Source of the DNA: Candidatus Sumerlaeota bacterium
GTDB lineage: Bacteria > Sumerlaeota > Sumerlaeia > JABWBI01
NCBI GenBank assembly: GCA_016928695.1
Contig: JAFGKF010000200.1
Span: forward strand, 1 to 34,817
Direction: 5' to 3'
DNA: 34,817 nt
Made by a program: the position numbers and the translations under genes. How positions within the stretch are numbered: the first letter of the stretch is position 1; each line of letters begins with the position of its first letter. Of this stretch, positions 26,008 to 32,521 are shown one piece after another. The notes under the pieces are model-generated. The model made no database searches, had not been told where the DNA came from, and saw only the letters and a program-made list of their open reading frames with translations.

Positions 26008-26535
26008 ATGACCACCTGGTACGTCCTGCACACCCACTCGGGGTTCGAGGCGAAGGTGAAGAAGAACATCGAGCACCGGGCGCAGGTCGAGGGCTTCCGC
26101 GAGCAGATCCGACAGGTCCTGATCCCCCAGGAGAGCGTCGTCGAGATCCGAAGCGGCAAGAAGCAAACGGTGACGCGGACCCTGATGCCGGGCTACGTTC
26201 TGATCGACATGGACTACGACGATGAGGTCGGCGCGGCGATCACCAAGATCCCCGGCGTCAGCGGCTTCATCGGAGACGGCAAGAAGCCCTTCCCCCTCAC
26301 CGAGGAGGAGGTGAAGAACATGCTGCAGCAGGCCGATGACTCGGCCGAGCGACCCAAGCCCGAGATCCGCCACCGCGTCGGCGAGCAGGTCAAGGTGATC
26401 GAGGGGCCGTTCGCCAGCTTCATCGGAACGATCGACGAGATCGACGTGGAGAAGGCAAAGCTCCGCGTCATGGTGTCGATCTTCGGCCGCCCCACGGCGG
26501 TCGAGCTCGACGTGCTCCAGGTGGAGTCCGTCTGA
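26008..26535 (+). CDS. nusG: Transcription termination/antitermination protein NusG
   Basis: 175 aa. It has an NGN domain (TTWYVLHTHSGFEAKVKKNIEHRA ... TLMPGYVLIDMDYDDEVGAAITKIPGVSGFIGDGKKPFPLTEEEV) and a C-terminal KOW domain (GEQVKVIEGPFASFIGTIDEIDVEKAKLRVMVSIFGRPTAVELDVLQVE). NusG binds RNA polymerase and links it to Rho or the ribosome. GGAGG lies 7-11 nt upstream of the ATG at 26008. It has the normal length and no insertion. Confidence 0.97.
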   Translation: MTTWYVLHTHSGFEAKVKKNIEHRAQVEGFREQIRQVLIPQESVVEIRSGKKQTVTRTLMPGYVLIDMDYDDEVGAAITKIPGVSGFIGDGKKPFPLTEEEVKNMLQQADDSAERPKPEIRHRVGEQVKVIEGPFASFIGTIDEIDVEKAKLRVMVSIFGRPTAVELDVLQVESV

Positions 26536-26660
26536 TCCGCCGACTGCGCTGATTGGGTGACGCGTCGACCCGGAGCCCCCGGGTCCACCCGTGACCGAAT
26601 GAACGAGTCTGCGGGAGAGGGGCCGCGAGCCCCTCGCCGGAACCGCGGAGGTGTGACACG
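26536..26660 (+). promoter_or_regulatory. Structured nusG-rplK intergenic leader
   Basis: The 125-nt gap holds two short hairpins, GACCCGG-AGCCCC-CCGGGTC and GAGGGGC-CGCGA-GCCCCTC, before the ribosome-binding site. The rplK-rplA mRNA leader is the known place for L1 autoregulation in other bacteria, so a similar role is plausible. No U tract was seen. Confidence 0.35.
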
Positions 26661-27086
26661 ATGGCCAAGAAAGTGATGACAACGATCAAGCTGCAGGTCC
26701 CCGCCGGGCAGGCGAACCCGGCGCCGCCTGTCGGCCCCGCCCTGGGCCAGCACGGCGTCCAGATCATGGACTTCTGCAAGCAGTTCAACGCGAGGACGCG
26801 CGACGGCAACGGGATCCTCACCCCGGTGGTGATCACCGTCTACACCGACCGCTCCTTCACATTCGTCACCAAGACCCCCCCGGCGCCCGTCCTCCTGAAG
26901 ATGGCGGCGAAGATCGCGAAGGGCTCACCCGCCTCCAACCGCGACAAGGTGGGCAGGGTCACCCGCGCCCAGTGCCAGGAGATCGCCCAGCGGAAGATGG
27001 CCGACCTCAACGCGAAGGACCTCGAGGGCGCCACCAAGATGATCATGGGAACAGCCCGCTCCATGGGGCTGGAGGTCGCGGACTGA
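26661..27086 (+). CDS. rplK: 50S ribosomal protein L11
   Basis: 141 aa, standard length. It has an N-terminal domain with [39 protein letters not shown] (the proline-rich thiostrepton-site region) and a C-terminal rRNA-binding domain ([16 protein letters not shown] ... [43 protein letters not shown]). L11 forms the base of the GTPase-associated centre with 23S rRNA and L10-L12. GGAGGTG lies upstream of the ATG. It is followed by rplA. Confidence 0.98.
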   Translation: MAKKVMTTIKLQVPAGQANPAPPVGPALGQHGVQIMDFCKQFNARTRDGNGILTPVVITVYTDRSFTFVTKTPPAPVLLKMAAKIAKGSPASNRDKVGRVTRAQCQEIAQRKMADLNAKDLEGATKMIMGTARSMGLEVAD

Positions 27087-27192
27087 GGTTTTCCGCCGAC
27101 CCGCCCCAGGCGGACCGGTGTGTGTTCAGAGACAACCCATTCTGTGGGAGGTCGGCGAGAGTCCGGCCGCTCGCACCACGGAGGTGAAAGAG

Positions 27193-27885
27193 ATGCCAAG
27201 GCACGGCAAAAAGTACCGCGAGTCAGCGAAAAAAGTCCCCAAGAGGCCTCACGCAATCGATGAGGCCCTCGCCCTTCTCGGCCAGATCACCTACGCGAAA
27301 TTCGACCAGTCGGTCGACCTCGACGTCCGCCTGAACGTCGACCCGCGCCACGCCGATCAGCAGGTGCGCGGGACGGTGGCGCTCCCGCACGGCACGGGCC
27401 GCACGGTCCGCGTCGCGGTGTTCGCCAAGGGCGAGAAGATCCGCGAGGCCGAGGAGGCCGGGGCCGACGTCGTCGGCGGGGAGGACCTCGTCAAGCGGGT
27501 CCAGGAGGGCTTCCTGGACTTCGACGCGGCGGTGGCGACTCCCGACATGATGCGCGATGTCGGCAAACTCGGGCGCGTTCTGGGACCGCGCGGCATGATG
27601 CCCAACCCGAAGGTGGGGACGGTGACGTTCGACCTCGCCCACGCGGTCACCCAGCTCAAGGCGGGCCAGGTCGAGTTCCGCGTCGACAAGAGCGGGATCG
27701 TCCACTGCTCGATCGGCAGGATGAGCTTCGAGCCCGCCAAGCTGCGCGAGAACGCCCAGGCGCTGATGACCGCGATCCTGCGCGCCAAGCCCGCGGTCGC
27801 GAAGGGCCAGTACGTCCGCTCGCTCCACATCAGCGCGAGCCAGTCGCCGTCGATCAAGCTTGACACCGCGGCGCTCTCTGAGTGA
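27193..27885 (+). CDS. rplA: 50S ribosomal protein L1
   Basis: 230 aa. The true start is [15 protein letters not shown] at 27193, with GGAGGTGAAAGAG before it, not the GTG at 27118, which adds an unrelated leader. The two-domain L1 fold is clear: [59 protein letters not shown] and [21 protein letters not shown]1 binds the 23S L1 stalk and often represses its own mRNA. The 106-nt gap after rplK can fold (CCGCC...GGCGG), possibly for that control. Confidence 0.98.
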   Translation: MPRHGKKYRESAKKVPKRPHAIDEALALLGQITYAKFDQSVDLDVRLNVDPRHADQQVRGTVALPHGTGRTVRVAVFAKGEKIREAEEAGADVVGGEDLVKRVQEGFLDFDAAVATPDMMRDVGKLGRVLGPRGMMPNPKVGTVTFDLAHAVTQLKAGQVEFRVDKSGIVHCSIGRMSFEPAKLRENAQALMTAILRAKPAVAKGQYVRSLHISASQSPSIKLDTAALSE

Positions 27886-28151
27886 AAGACCTCGCCGGCC
27901 CGCCCGCGGGGCCGACGTGAAACAGACCCAAAGGGGAGACACAAGAGCGGAGAGATCGCAGAGACCCCAGCCTGTCATCGAAGACCGTGGGTGGCCCCTC
28001 CGGGGGCGGAAATCCCACCGAGATGGCGTGAGCCCAGATGCTCCCCCACCCCGCAGGTGGGGTGGCCTCCCCACGCTTTCCCGGTGACTGACCCACCGGG
28101 ATTTCTGTTTTCAGCCCGCCGCCCCTCACCGCGAAAGGAGGTGAAGCCCGG
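27886..28151 (+). ncRNA. Putative ribosomal protein L10 (rplJ) leader RNA
   Basis: A 266-nt gene-free stretch between rplA and rplJ that folds into several hairpins, including CCCCACC-CCGCA-GGTGGGG (28044-28062) and a terminal attenuator-like hairpin (listed separately). The L10-(L12)4 complex autoregulates by binding this leader in many bacteria, and position and structure fit. The exact L10-binding kink-turn was not identified by eye. Confidence 0.55.
28080..28112 (+). terminator. Attenuator-like intrinsic terminator in the rplJ leader
   Basis: CCCGGTG-ACTGACC-CACCGGG (7-bp stem, 7-nt loop) is followed by ATTTCTGTTTT. It lies about 40 nt before the rplJ start and inside the transcription unit, so it is best read as a regulated premature terminator rather than an operon end. 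Confidence 0.55.
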
Positions 28152-28673
28152 ATGCCAGCCCAGTCGAAGATCGAAGCGGTGGCCCTGCTCAGAGAGAAAT
28201 TTGAGGGGGCCAAGTCGCTGATCATCGCCGATTACCGTGGCCTGAACGTCCCCGAGATCTCGGAGCTGCGCGCAAGGGCGCGCGCGGCATCGGTCGAGCT
28301 TCTCGTGGCCAAGAACCGCCTCGCCAAGCGCGCGCTGGGTGAGCTCGAGCTGCCGACCCTGGACGACGTCCTGGTGGGCCCGAGCATCTTCGCCATGGGA
28401 TCGGAGGACCCGGTCTCACCCGCGAAGGTGCTGAACGAGTTCGCCAAGAGCAGCGAGCACCTCGAGATCAAGGGCGGTCTCTTCGAGGGCAAGGCCCTGA
28501 CCGCCGAGGATGTGAAGCGGCTGGCCTCGATGCCCTCGCGCGAGGATCTCTATGGCCGCCTGGCCGGCAGCCTCGCCGCTCCCGCCACGAACATCGCGCG
28601 GACAATCGACGCCGTCATCAGCGGACTCGCCCGTGTGATCAGAGCCGCCGCTGAGACCAGAGAGGCCGCCTGA
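28152..28673 (+). CDS. rplJ: 50S ribosomal protein L10
   Basis: 173 aa. It has an N-terminal rRNA-binding domain ([59 protein letters not shown]) and a C-terminal helix ([38 protein letters not shown]) to which L7/L12 dimers attach. The start follows an excellent AAAGGAGGTGA site. It is the next gene after the attenuator leader, and rplL follows by 49 nt. Confidence 0.97.
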   Translation: MPAQSKIEAVALLREKFEGAKSLIIADYRGLNVPEISELRARARAASVELLVAKNRLAKRALGELELPTLDDVLVGPSIFAMGSEDPVSPAKVLNEFAKSSEHLEIKGGLFEGKALTAEDVKRLASMPSREDLYGRLAGSLAAPATNIARTIDAVISGLARVIRAAAETREAA

Positions 28674-28722
28674 GCGCGGCGAACCCAGACCCAGATTTTG
28701 CCAAAGCAAGGAGACCAGAGAA

Positions 28723-29103
28723 ATGGCACTGACGAATGAAGAGATCCTCGAGGCTCTCAAAGAGAAATCCCTGATGGAGGCCGCCGAGCTCGTCAAGATG
28801 ATCGAGGAGGCCTTCGGTGTGAGCGCGGCCGCGCCCGTCGCCGTCGCCGCCGTCGCCGGTGGCGGCGCAGCCGCCGAGGCGGCTGAGGAGAAGACAGAGT
28901 TCGACGTCGTCCTCGCCGACATCGGCAGCGAGAAAATCAAGGTCATCAAAGAGGTCCGCGCCATCACCGGCCTGGGTCTCAAGGAGGCCAAGGAGAAGGT
29001 CGAGAGTGCCCCGACGGCTCTGGCCGAGGGCATCTCGAAGGATGACGCCGAGAAGATGAAGAAGCAGCTGGAGGAGGTCGGAGCGAAGGTCGAGATCAAG
29101 TGA
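28723..29103 (+). CDS. rplL: 50S ribosomal protein L7/L12
   Basis: 126 aa. The N-terminal dimerisation helices ([29 protein letters not shown]) are joined through an Ala/Val/Gly-rich hinge ([22 protein letters not shown]) to the factor-binding domain ([70 protein letters not shown]). AAGGAGA precedes the ATG. A strong terminator follows. In most bacteria rpoB comes next; here it does not. Confidence 0.98.
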   Translation: MALTNEEILEALKEKSLMEAAELVKMIEEAFGVSAAAPVAVAAVAGGGAAAEAAEEKTEFDVVLADIGSEKIKVIKEVRAITGLGLKEAKEKVESAPTALAEGISKDDAEKMKKQLEEVGAKVEIK

Positions 29104-29133
29104 TCTGACCGAGCCCGTCCCCGCAGATCATCA

Positions 29134-29170
29134 CCCCGGTCCCCCGCGGACCGGGGTGTTCTCATATTCT
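29134..29170 (+). terminator. Strong intrinsic terminator of the ribosomal protein operon
   Basis: A perfect 9-bp stem CCCCGGTCC/GGACCGGGG with a 5-nt loop, extended by an A-T pair, is followed by the T-rich TGTTCTCATATTCT. It begins 31 nt after the rplL stop and separates it cleanly from the island genes. Confidence 0.85.
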
Positions 29171-29458
29171 GTACTCGTAACCCATAATTTAATGTTCTTG
29201 ACAGTTGAGATCCAAAAACACACTGGGTAATTCAAGTCACTGTGGGGAAGGGAAGGTCGCAGGGGTTCTTATGGATGTTGTGATTGATCGATGTCATTGC
29301 CGTGCAGTGAATCCCTGATGATCTCCTTTGCTGTCAGCTCGCCCTGTATCAGGTCAATTATCCTCTGCTCCAAGTTATCCTCTGCTCCATCTGACACTGA
29401 CTGGAGAGAATACACTCCCTGCGAGCCCTTGAGTGACAGCCCATCATGAGGTGAGGAC
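29171..29458 (+). promoter_or_regulatory. AT-rich upstream region of the RiPP-like operon, with a -35-like TTGACA
   Basis: This gene-free stretch is visibly more AT-rich than anything else in the window (ACCCATAATTTAATG). A perfect TTGACA occurs at 29198-29203, but no good -10 follows at 16-20 nt. A minus-strand frame of 63 codons (29460-29269, MSSPHDGLSLKG) crosses it and ends in a plausible amphipathic helix. It lacks a ribosome-binding site, so I do not call it a gene. The 260-nt distance from TTGACA to the first gene would imply a long leader. Confidence 0.35.
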
Positions 29459-30787
29459 ATGGGATCTGCGCGATTTGCCCTGCTTCTGCTCTTCATTCTT
29501 GTGTCACATCCAATCGCATCTGAGATCTTGCCAATCCCCCCAGGGACACCGAGGTACGCAGTGCAGCTTGCAGCATTTGAGACCGCTGCAGAGGCGGAAC
29601 AGGCGGCAGAGGATTTTCGGGAGCTTGGACTCTCTCCCGTGCACACTTTGCAGATCGACAGCTGGCACAAGGTGCTGTTCGGGATCTTCTCATACCGTGC
29701 AGATGCCACTCTGCACAGCCACGCAATCCGGAGTGCCGGAATTGCCGAGAGTTTCGTGGTGTCACTGGATGTGCTCCCCTTCAGCGACCGCCCCTCATCC
29801 AGCGCGGAGATCAGCAGCCCACTTCCTCCTATCTTCACACTCGAGGTGGCATCGGCTCGGGATCTTCCGATCTCTGATCTGCACGGCAATCCCACCTATG
29901 AAGAGCTGGAGCGAATTGACCGCGAGGAGAGCGATGAGCGATATCGCCAGGAGCTTTTGGCCGTGCTGGACCAAGTGGAGGATGACGATCCAATCACAGG
30001 ATACGCGCTTGTGAATCTGGCGATCCTCGACATCGCCAGTGGAGAGCGTGACGCGGCACTTGCCCGCCTGCTGCCCGTGGCGAATGGTGAGGTCGCGTCC
30101 GCCGCATCCCACAGGGTCATGGCCATGCGCCGCGTCGCATGGCTGCTTCACAATCACAGCGTCGATAGGCTCCGAGCGTATCAGGCCTACACAGAGCTGG
30201 AGAGATTCACATGCAGCGAGTCGCTGAGAGGCATCTGCGTCAGAGATAGGGCTGGCCTTCTGATGGAACTCGCACTCTCCAACATCGGCACACTGGAGGA
30301 GTGCCGTGACCTCTGCGAGCTGGGCCTGGCCGCCGTGGCCCCCGACCAAACACAGACAAGGGCAGTCCTCAGGCTGATTGCCATGGAGACACTCGCCCAC
30401 CAGATGCGTCACTCCGAAGCCCTTGATGAGGCAACGGCGTTGGCCGCCGATCTCGAGGGGGACCCGCAGGTGGAGCGCGAGTGGTGGATGTCGCGCATCT
30501 GGATTGGCCGCTGTGCGGCTGATCTCGGTGACTGGGCACTGGCGCGGGAGACTGCCCGCTCCATCTTGGATGAGGCCCCTGAGGACGCACCCCAATTCGC
30601 CGGATTTCCTGTCCGAGCCGAGGCGATGTATCTGCTCGGCCTCTCACTCGGTTGTGAGGGGGACCGTGAGGCGAGCCGCCAGATCCTGGAGCACCTGATT
30701 GAGAACCACGGCGACACTCAGAGTGCGAGACAGGCCCGAGAGGCGCTCCAGAGCCTGGAGCGAAACTGGTCACTGGACGAGAACTGA
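29459..30787 (+). CDS. Exported SPOR-domain protein with TPR-like repeats
   Basis: 442 aa, first gene of the island operon. GAGGTGAGG precedes the ATG. A Sec signal peptide (MGSARFALLLLFILVSHPIASE) is followed by a SPOR-like domain at about residues 31-100 (RYAVQLAAFETAAEAEQAAEDFRELGLSPVHTLQIDSWHKVLFGIFSYRADA). SPOR domains bind denuded septal peptidoglycan or act as adaptors. The remainder is helical with TPR-like spacing (GYALVNLAILDIASGERDAALARL, RIWIGRCAADLGDWALARETARSIL, AMYLLGLSLGCEGDREASRQILEHLIENHG). It is thus a periplasmic scaffold (inference). The next gene, the precursor, begins 10 nt after the stop and its ribosome-binding site overlaps the stop codon, so the two are linked. I know of no matching family for the whole protein. 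Confidence 0.8.
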   Translation: MGSARFALLLLFILVSHPIASEILPIPPGTPRYAVQLAAFETAAEAEQAAEDFRELGLSPVHTLQIDSWHKVLFGIFSYRADATLHSHAIRSAGIAESFVVSLDVLPFSDRPSSSAEISSPLPPIFTLEVASARDLPISDLHGNPTYEELERIDREESDERYRQELLAVLDQVEDDDPITGYALVNLAILDIASGERDAALARLLPVANGEVASAASHRVMAMRRVAWLLHNHSVDRLRAYQAYTELERFTCSESLRGICVRDRAGLLMELALSNIGTLEECRDLCELGLAAVAPDQTQTRAVLRLIAMETLAHQMRHSEALDEATALAADLEGDPQVEREWWMSRIWIGRCAADLGDWALARETARSILDEAPEDAPQFAGFPVRAEAMYLLGLSLGCEGDREASRQILEHLIENHGDTQSARQAREALQSLERNWSLDEN

Positions 30788-30797
30788 GGACAACGGG

Positions 30798-31436
30798 ATG
30801 AGTGATACAGAAATGGGACAGGCCAAGCGAAAGCCTCCTGGAACCAGTGGGCCAAGAGCCCCTGCTCCCGAGGGCCAAGACCAGGGACTTACAGCCAACG
30901 AAACCATCATGCCCAGCAGCGCGTCCACCGATGAGGAGAGAGAGAGCTGTCGCCTGCCTCGCCGCTCATTTCTGATCGCAGGTGTGGCGCTCATCCTTGC
31001 GGCAGATGGCATTCAGCTCCTTCGCCCCCTCCGGGCCGCCACCCCGAGCGGAGACAGATGCAGGTCGAGCACTCTGACCAATGTCTGCGACGGAGCATAT
31101 GGCGTTCCGAACAACTGCACCCAGTGGGACAATGGCTACAACACATGTGTGGGCAACAACCACTCCAACACATGTCTCGGGTCCCCCGGGGGAGGGGGAG
31201 CGAATGTCTGCCACGGGGGAGCCACAGGTGGTGTGAACCGCTGTGGCGCCTCAGGCAATCCGACGGGAAGCAATGTTTGTGAGTCGCGCACCGGAGTCGC
31301 AAATGAGTGTCAGGGTGGCACTCCCACAGCACCCTCAAATGTCTGTGCCGCGATTCCTGGCCAGGGCTCAACCAATGTGTGCAATCCCCCCGCAGCCCAC
31401 GTGTGCCGACCTTCCACAGCGGATGTGACAGTGTGA
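30798..31436 (+). CDS. Cys-repeat peptide precursor with twin-arginine signal (putative RiPP precursor)
   Basis: 212 aa. ATG 30798 is chosen because TGAGGA, overlapping the previous stop, lies 7 nt upstream; the ORF-track start at 30699 is out of place. Residues 1-50 are a hydrophilic Pro/Gly/Glu-rich leader. Residues 52-75 are a Tat-type signal: RLPRRSFLIAGVALILAADGIQLL (twin Arg, Phe at +2). The remainder is a low-complexity Gly/Asn/Ser/Thr/Pro core with twelve Cys (88, 97, 107, 117, 126, 138, 149, 161, 171, 183, 195, 203), spaced 8 to 12 residues apart. Ten of the twelve have Asn two residues before (N-x-C); the first and last have Asp and His there. With radical SAM genes 3' in the same operon, this is best read as a modified peptide precursor exported folded by Tat. 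I match it to no known RiPP family; a plain disulfide or metal-binding protein is the alternative. Confidence 0.75.
   Translation: MSDTEMGQAKRKPPGTSGPRAPAPEGQDQGLTANETIMPSSASTDEERESCRLPRRSFLIAGVALILAADGIQLLRPLRAATPSGDRCRSSTLTNVCDGAYGVPNNCTQWDNGYNTCVGNNHSNTCLGSPGGGGANVCHGGATGGVNRCGASGNPTGSNVCESRTGVANECQGGTPTAPSNVCAAIPGQGSTNVCNPPAAHVCRPSTADVTV
31080..31406 (+). repeat. Tandem degenerate N-x-C codon repeats in the precursor core
   Basis: About eleven imperfect units of roughly 27-36 nt, each ending in an Asn-x-Cys-type core (for example ACCAATGTCTGC, GCGAATGTCTGC, AGCAATGTTTGT, ACCAATGTGTGC; the last unit reads CACGTGTGC, H-V-C). Codon choice varies between units while Asn and Cys are kept, which points to selection on the protein repeat rather than recent DNA duplication. 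Confidence 0.8.
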
Positions 31437-31474
31437 TCCAGTGGTGATCTCCTGATCTGAAAGGAATGAGCGAC

Positions 31475-32500
31475 ATGAACATCTCTGCGATGCATCTCTT
31501 CACTGTGGGGATGGTGCTCTTTTCCCCCCTCCACACGATGGCCCAATCACTCCCTGAGCGAGCCCTGGACACACAGCATCTGATGGGGATTCCGGTGAGT
31601 CGTCTCATCACTGAAACGCAGTCCTCGCCCATGTCTCAGATACACTCCATTTCCCCCGATGGGAGATGGATGCTCCTCTGCGACTCTGCCCTGAAGACTG
31701 TCGATCTATGCAATCTGAGCACTGGGGAAATCACACCATGGCCACCAGACGCGGGGCGCATGGAGATGCTCCACCACATGACCTGGTCGCCCACTGGTTC
31801 ACGGCTACTTGCATGGGCGATTCCCCATGGGGAGCAGGGCAGCGCTGGATCAGGGCCCATGATCATCTGCGCATCGCCGGATGGTGGTTTCGAGGCCCGC
31901 TTCCACTGTGCTTGGCAACCCGTGGCCATGATCTCGGACACGGAGATCCTGGTGCTCTCGGCGGATTATGACAGGGTGGCTCTCATCACACTTGAGGGCG
32001 ACCGCCCATCACTGCCACATGTGCTGCGAGTTGAGGGAGTTGAGCAGGTGGGGTATCTCAGTGAGGGGAGATGGGATGAGAACAAACTCTACATCGAGCG
32101 CCCCCTGTGGGAGCTCGGTCCTCCGGGGAGCCCCTTTCTCCAGGAGCTGTGCCTGGCCGATGTCAATGACGAGCGGACAGTGTTGACCCTGACACCTGTC
32201 GCGTCGCGTGAGACATCGGTGCCTCTCTTTCAGCTGATGCAGCCAGATCCGACATCCAATCGCTGGGCCACGGTGATCCGCAGCGAAGAGGATGACATGG
32301 CCCGATGCTTCCTTCTCGATGACCCCAGCCAAGATCCCGTGACAGGGGACCTCCTCATGAGCACCAATGGATTCATCTATCTCAGCTGTTGGAGCGCGGA
32401 CGGCACCCGCCTGATCTTCGACGGGGGCGAGACTCTGTTTGAGACCCCGCAGACCTTTGACTACCTGCGTGAGATGGTGATCTCCAGTCCTCTCAATTGA
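31475..32500 (+). CDS. Exported beta-propeller-like (TolB/PD40-type) protein
   Basis: 341 aa from MNISAMHLF; AAGGA lies about 9 nt before this ATG, whereas the ORF-track start at 31466 directly abuts it. A Sec signal peptide (HLFTVGMVLFSPLHTMAQ) precedes a beta-rich protein with PD40-like repeats: HSISPDGRWMLLCD, MTWSPTGSRLLAWAIP, ICASPDGGFEARFHCAWQPVAMISDTEILVLSAD, and near the end SCWSADGTRLIFDGG. Such propellers usually bind proteins or glycans in the periplasm. It follows the precursor by 38 nt and precedes the radical-SAM-like gene by 21 nt, with no terminator between. The domain call rests on repeat motifs only. Inferred role: an envelope partner or receptor for the exported modified peptide. 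Confidence 0.7.
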   Translation: MNISAMHLFTVGMVLFSPLHTMAQSLPERALDTQHLMGIPVSRLITETQSSPMSQIHSISPDGRWMLLCDSALKTVDLCNLSTGEITPWPPDAGRMEMLHHMTWSPTGSRLLAWAIPHGEQGSAGSGPMIICASPDGGFEARFHCAWQPVAMISDTEILVLSADYDRVALITLEGDRPSLPHVLRVEGVEQVGYLSEGRWDENKLYIERPLWELGPPGSPFLQELCLADVNDERTVLTLTPVASRETSVPLFQLMQPDPTSNRWATVIRSEEDDMARCFLLDDPSQDPVTGDLLMSTNGFIYLSCWSADGTRLIFDGGETLFETPQTFDYLREMVISSPLN

Positions 32501-32521
32501 TCAGGGTGTGGAGAGAGGACC

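Noticed and set aside
27118-27885. N-terminally extended L1 from GTG 27118
   Set aside because: The added residues are not L1-like and the ATG at 27193 has a strong ribosome-binding site.
31059-31406. SCIFF or Cys-every-fifth family for the precursor
   Set aside because: SCIFF peptides are about 45 residues with six Cys, and a five-residue Cys period does not fit; here spacing is 8-12 with an N-x-C rule and a Tat leader.
31080-31406. N-x-C motifs as N-glycosylation sequons
   Set aside because: N-x-C is a rare eukaryotic sequon, no oligosaccharyltransferase gene is nearby, and the adjacent radical SAM genes explain the Cys better.
31080-31406. CRISPR array or DNA-level tandem repeat
   Set aside because: Units differ in length and codon use and lie within one coding frame; no conserved direct repeats with unique spacers, and no cas genes were seen anywhere in the window.
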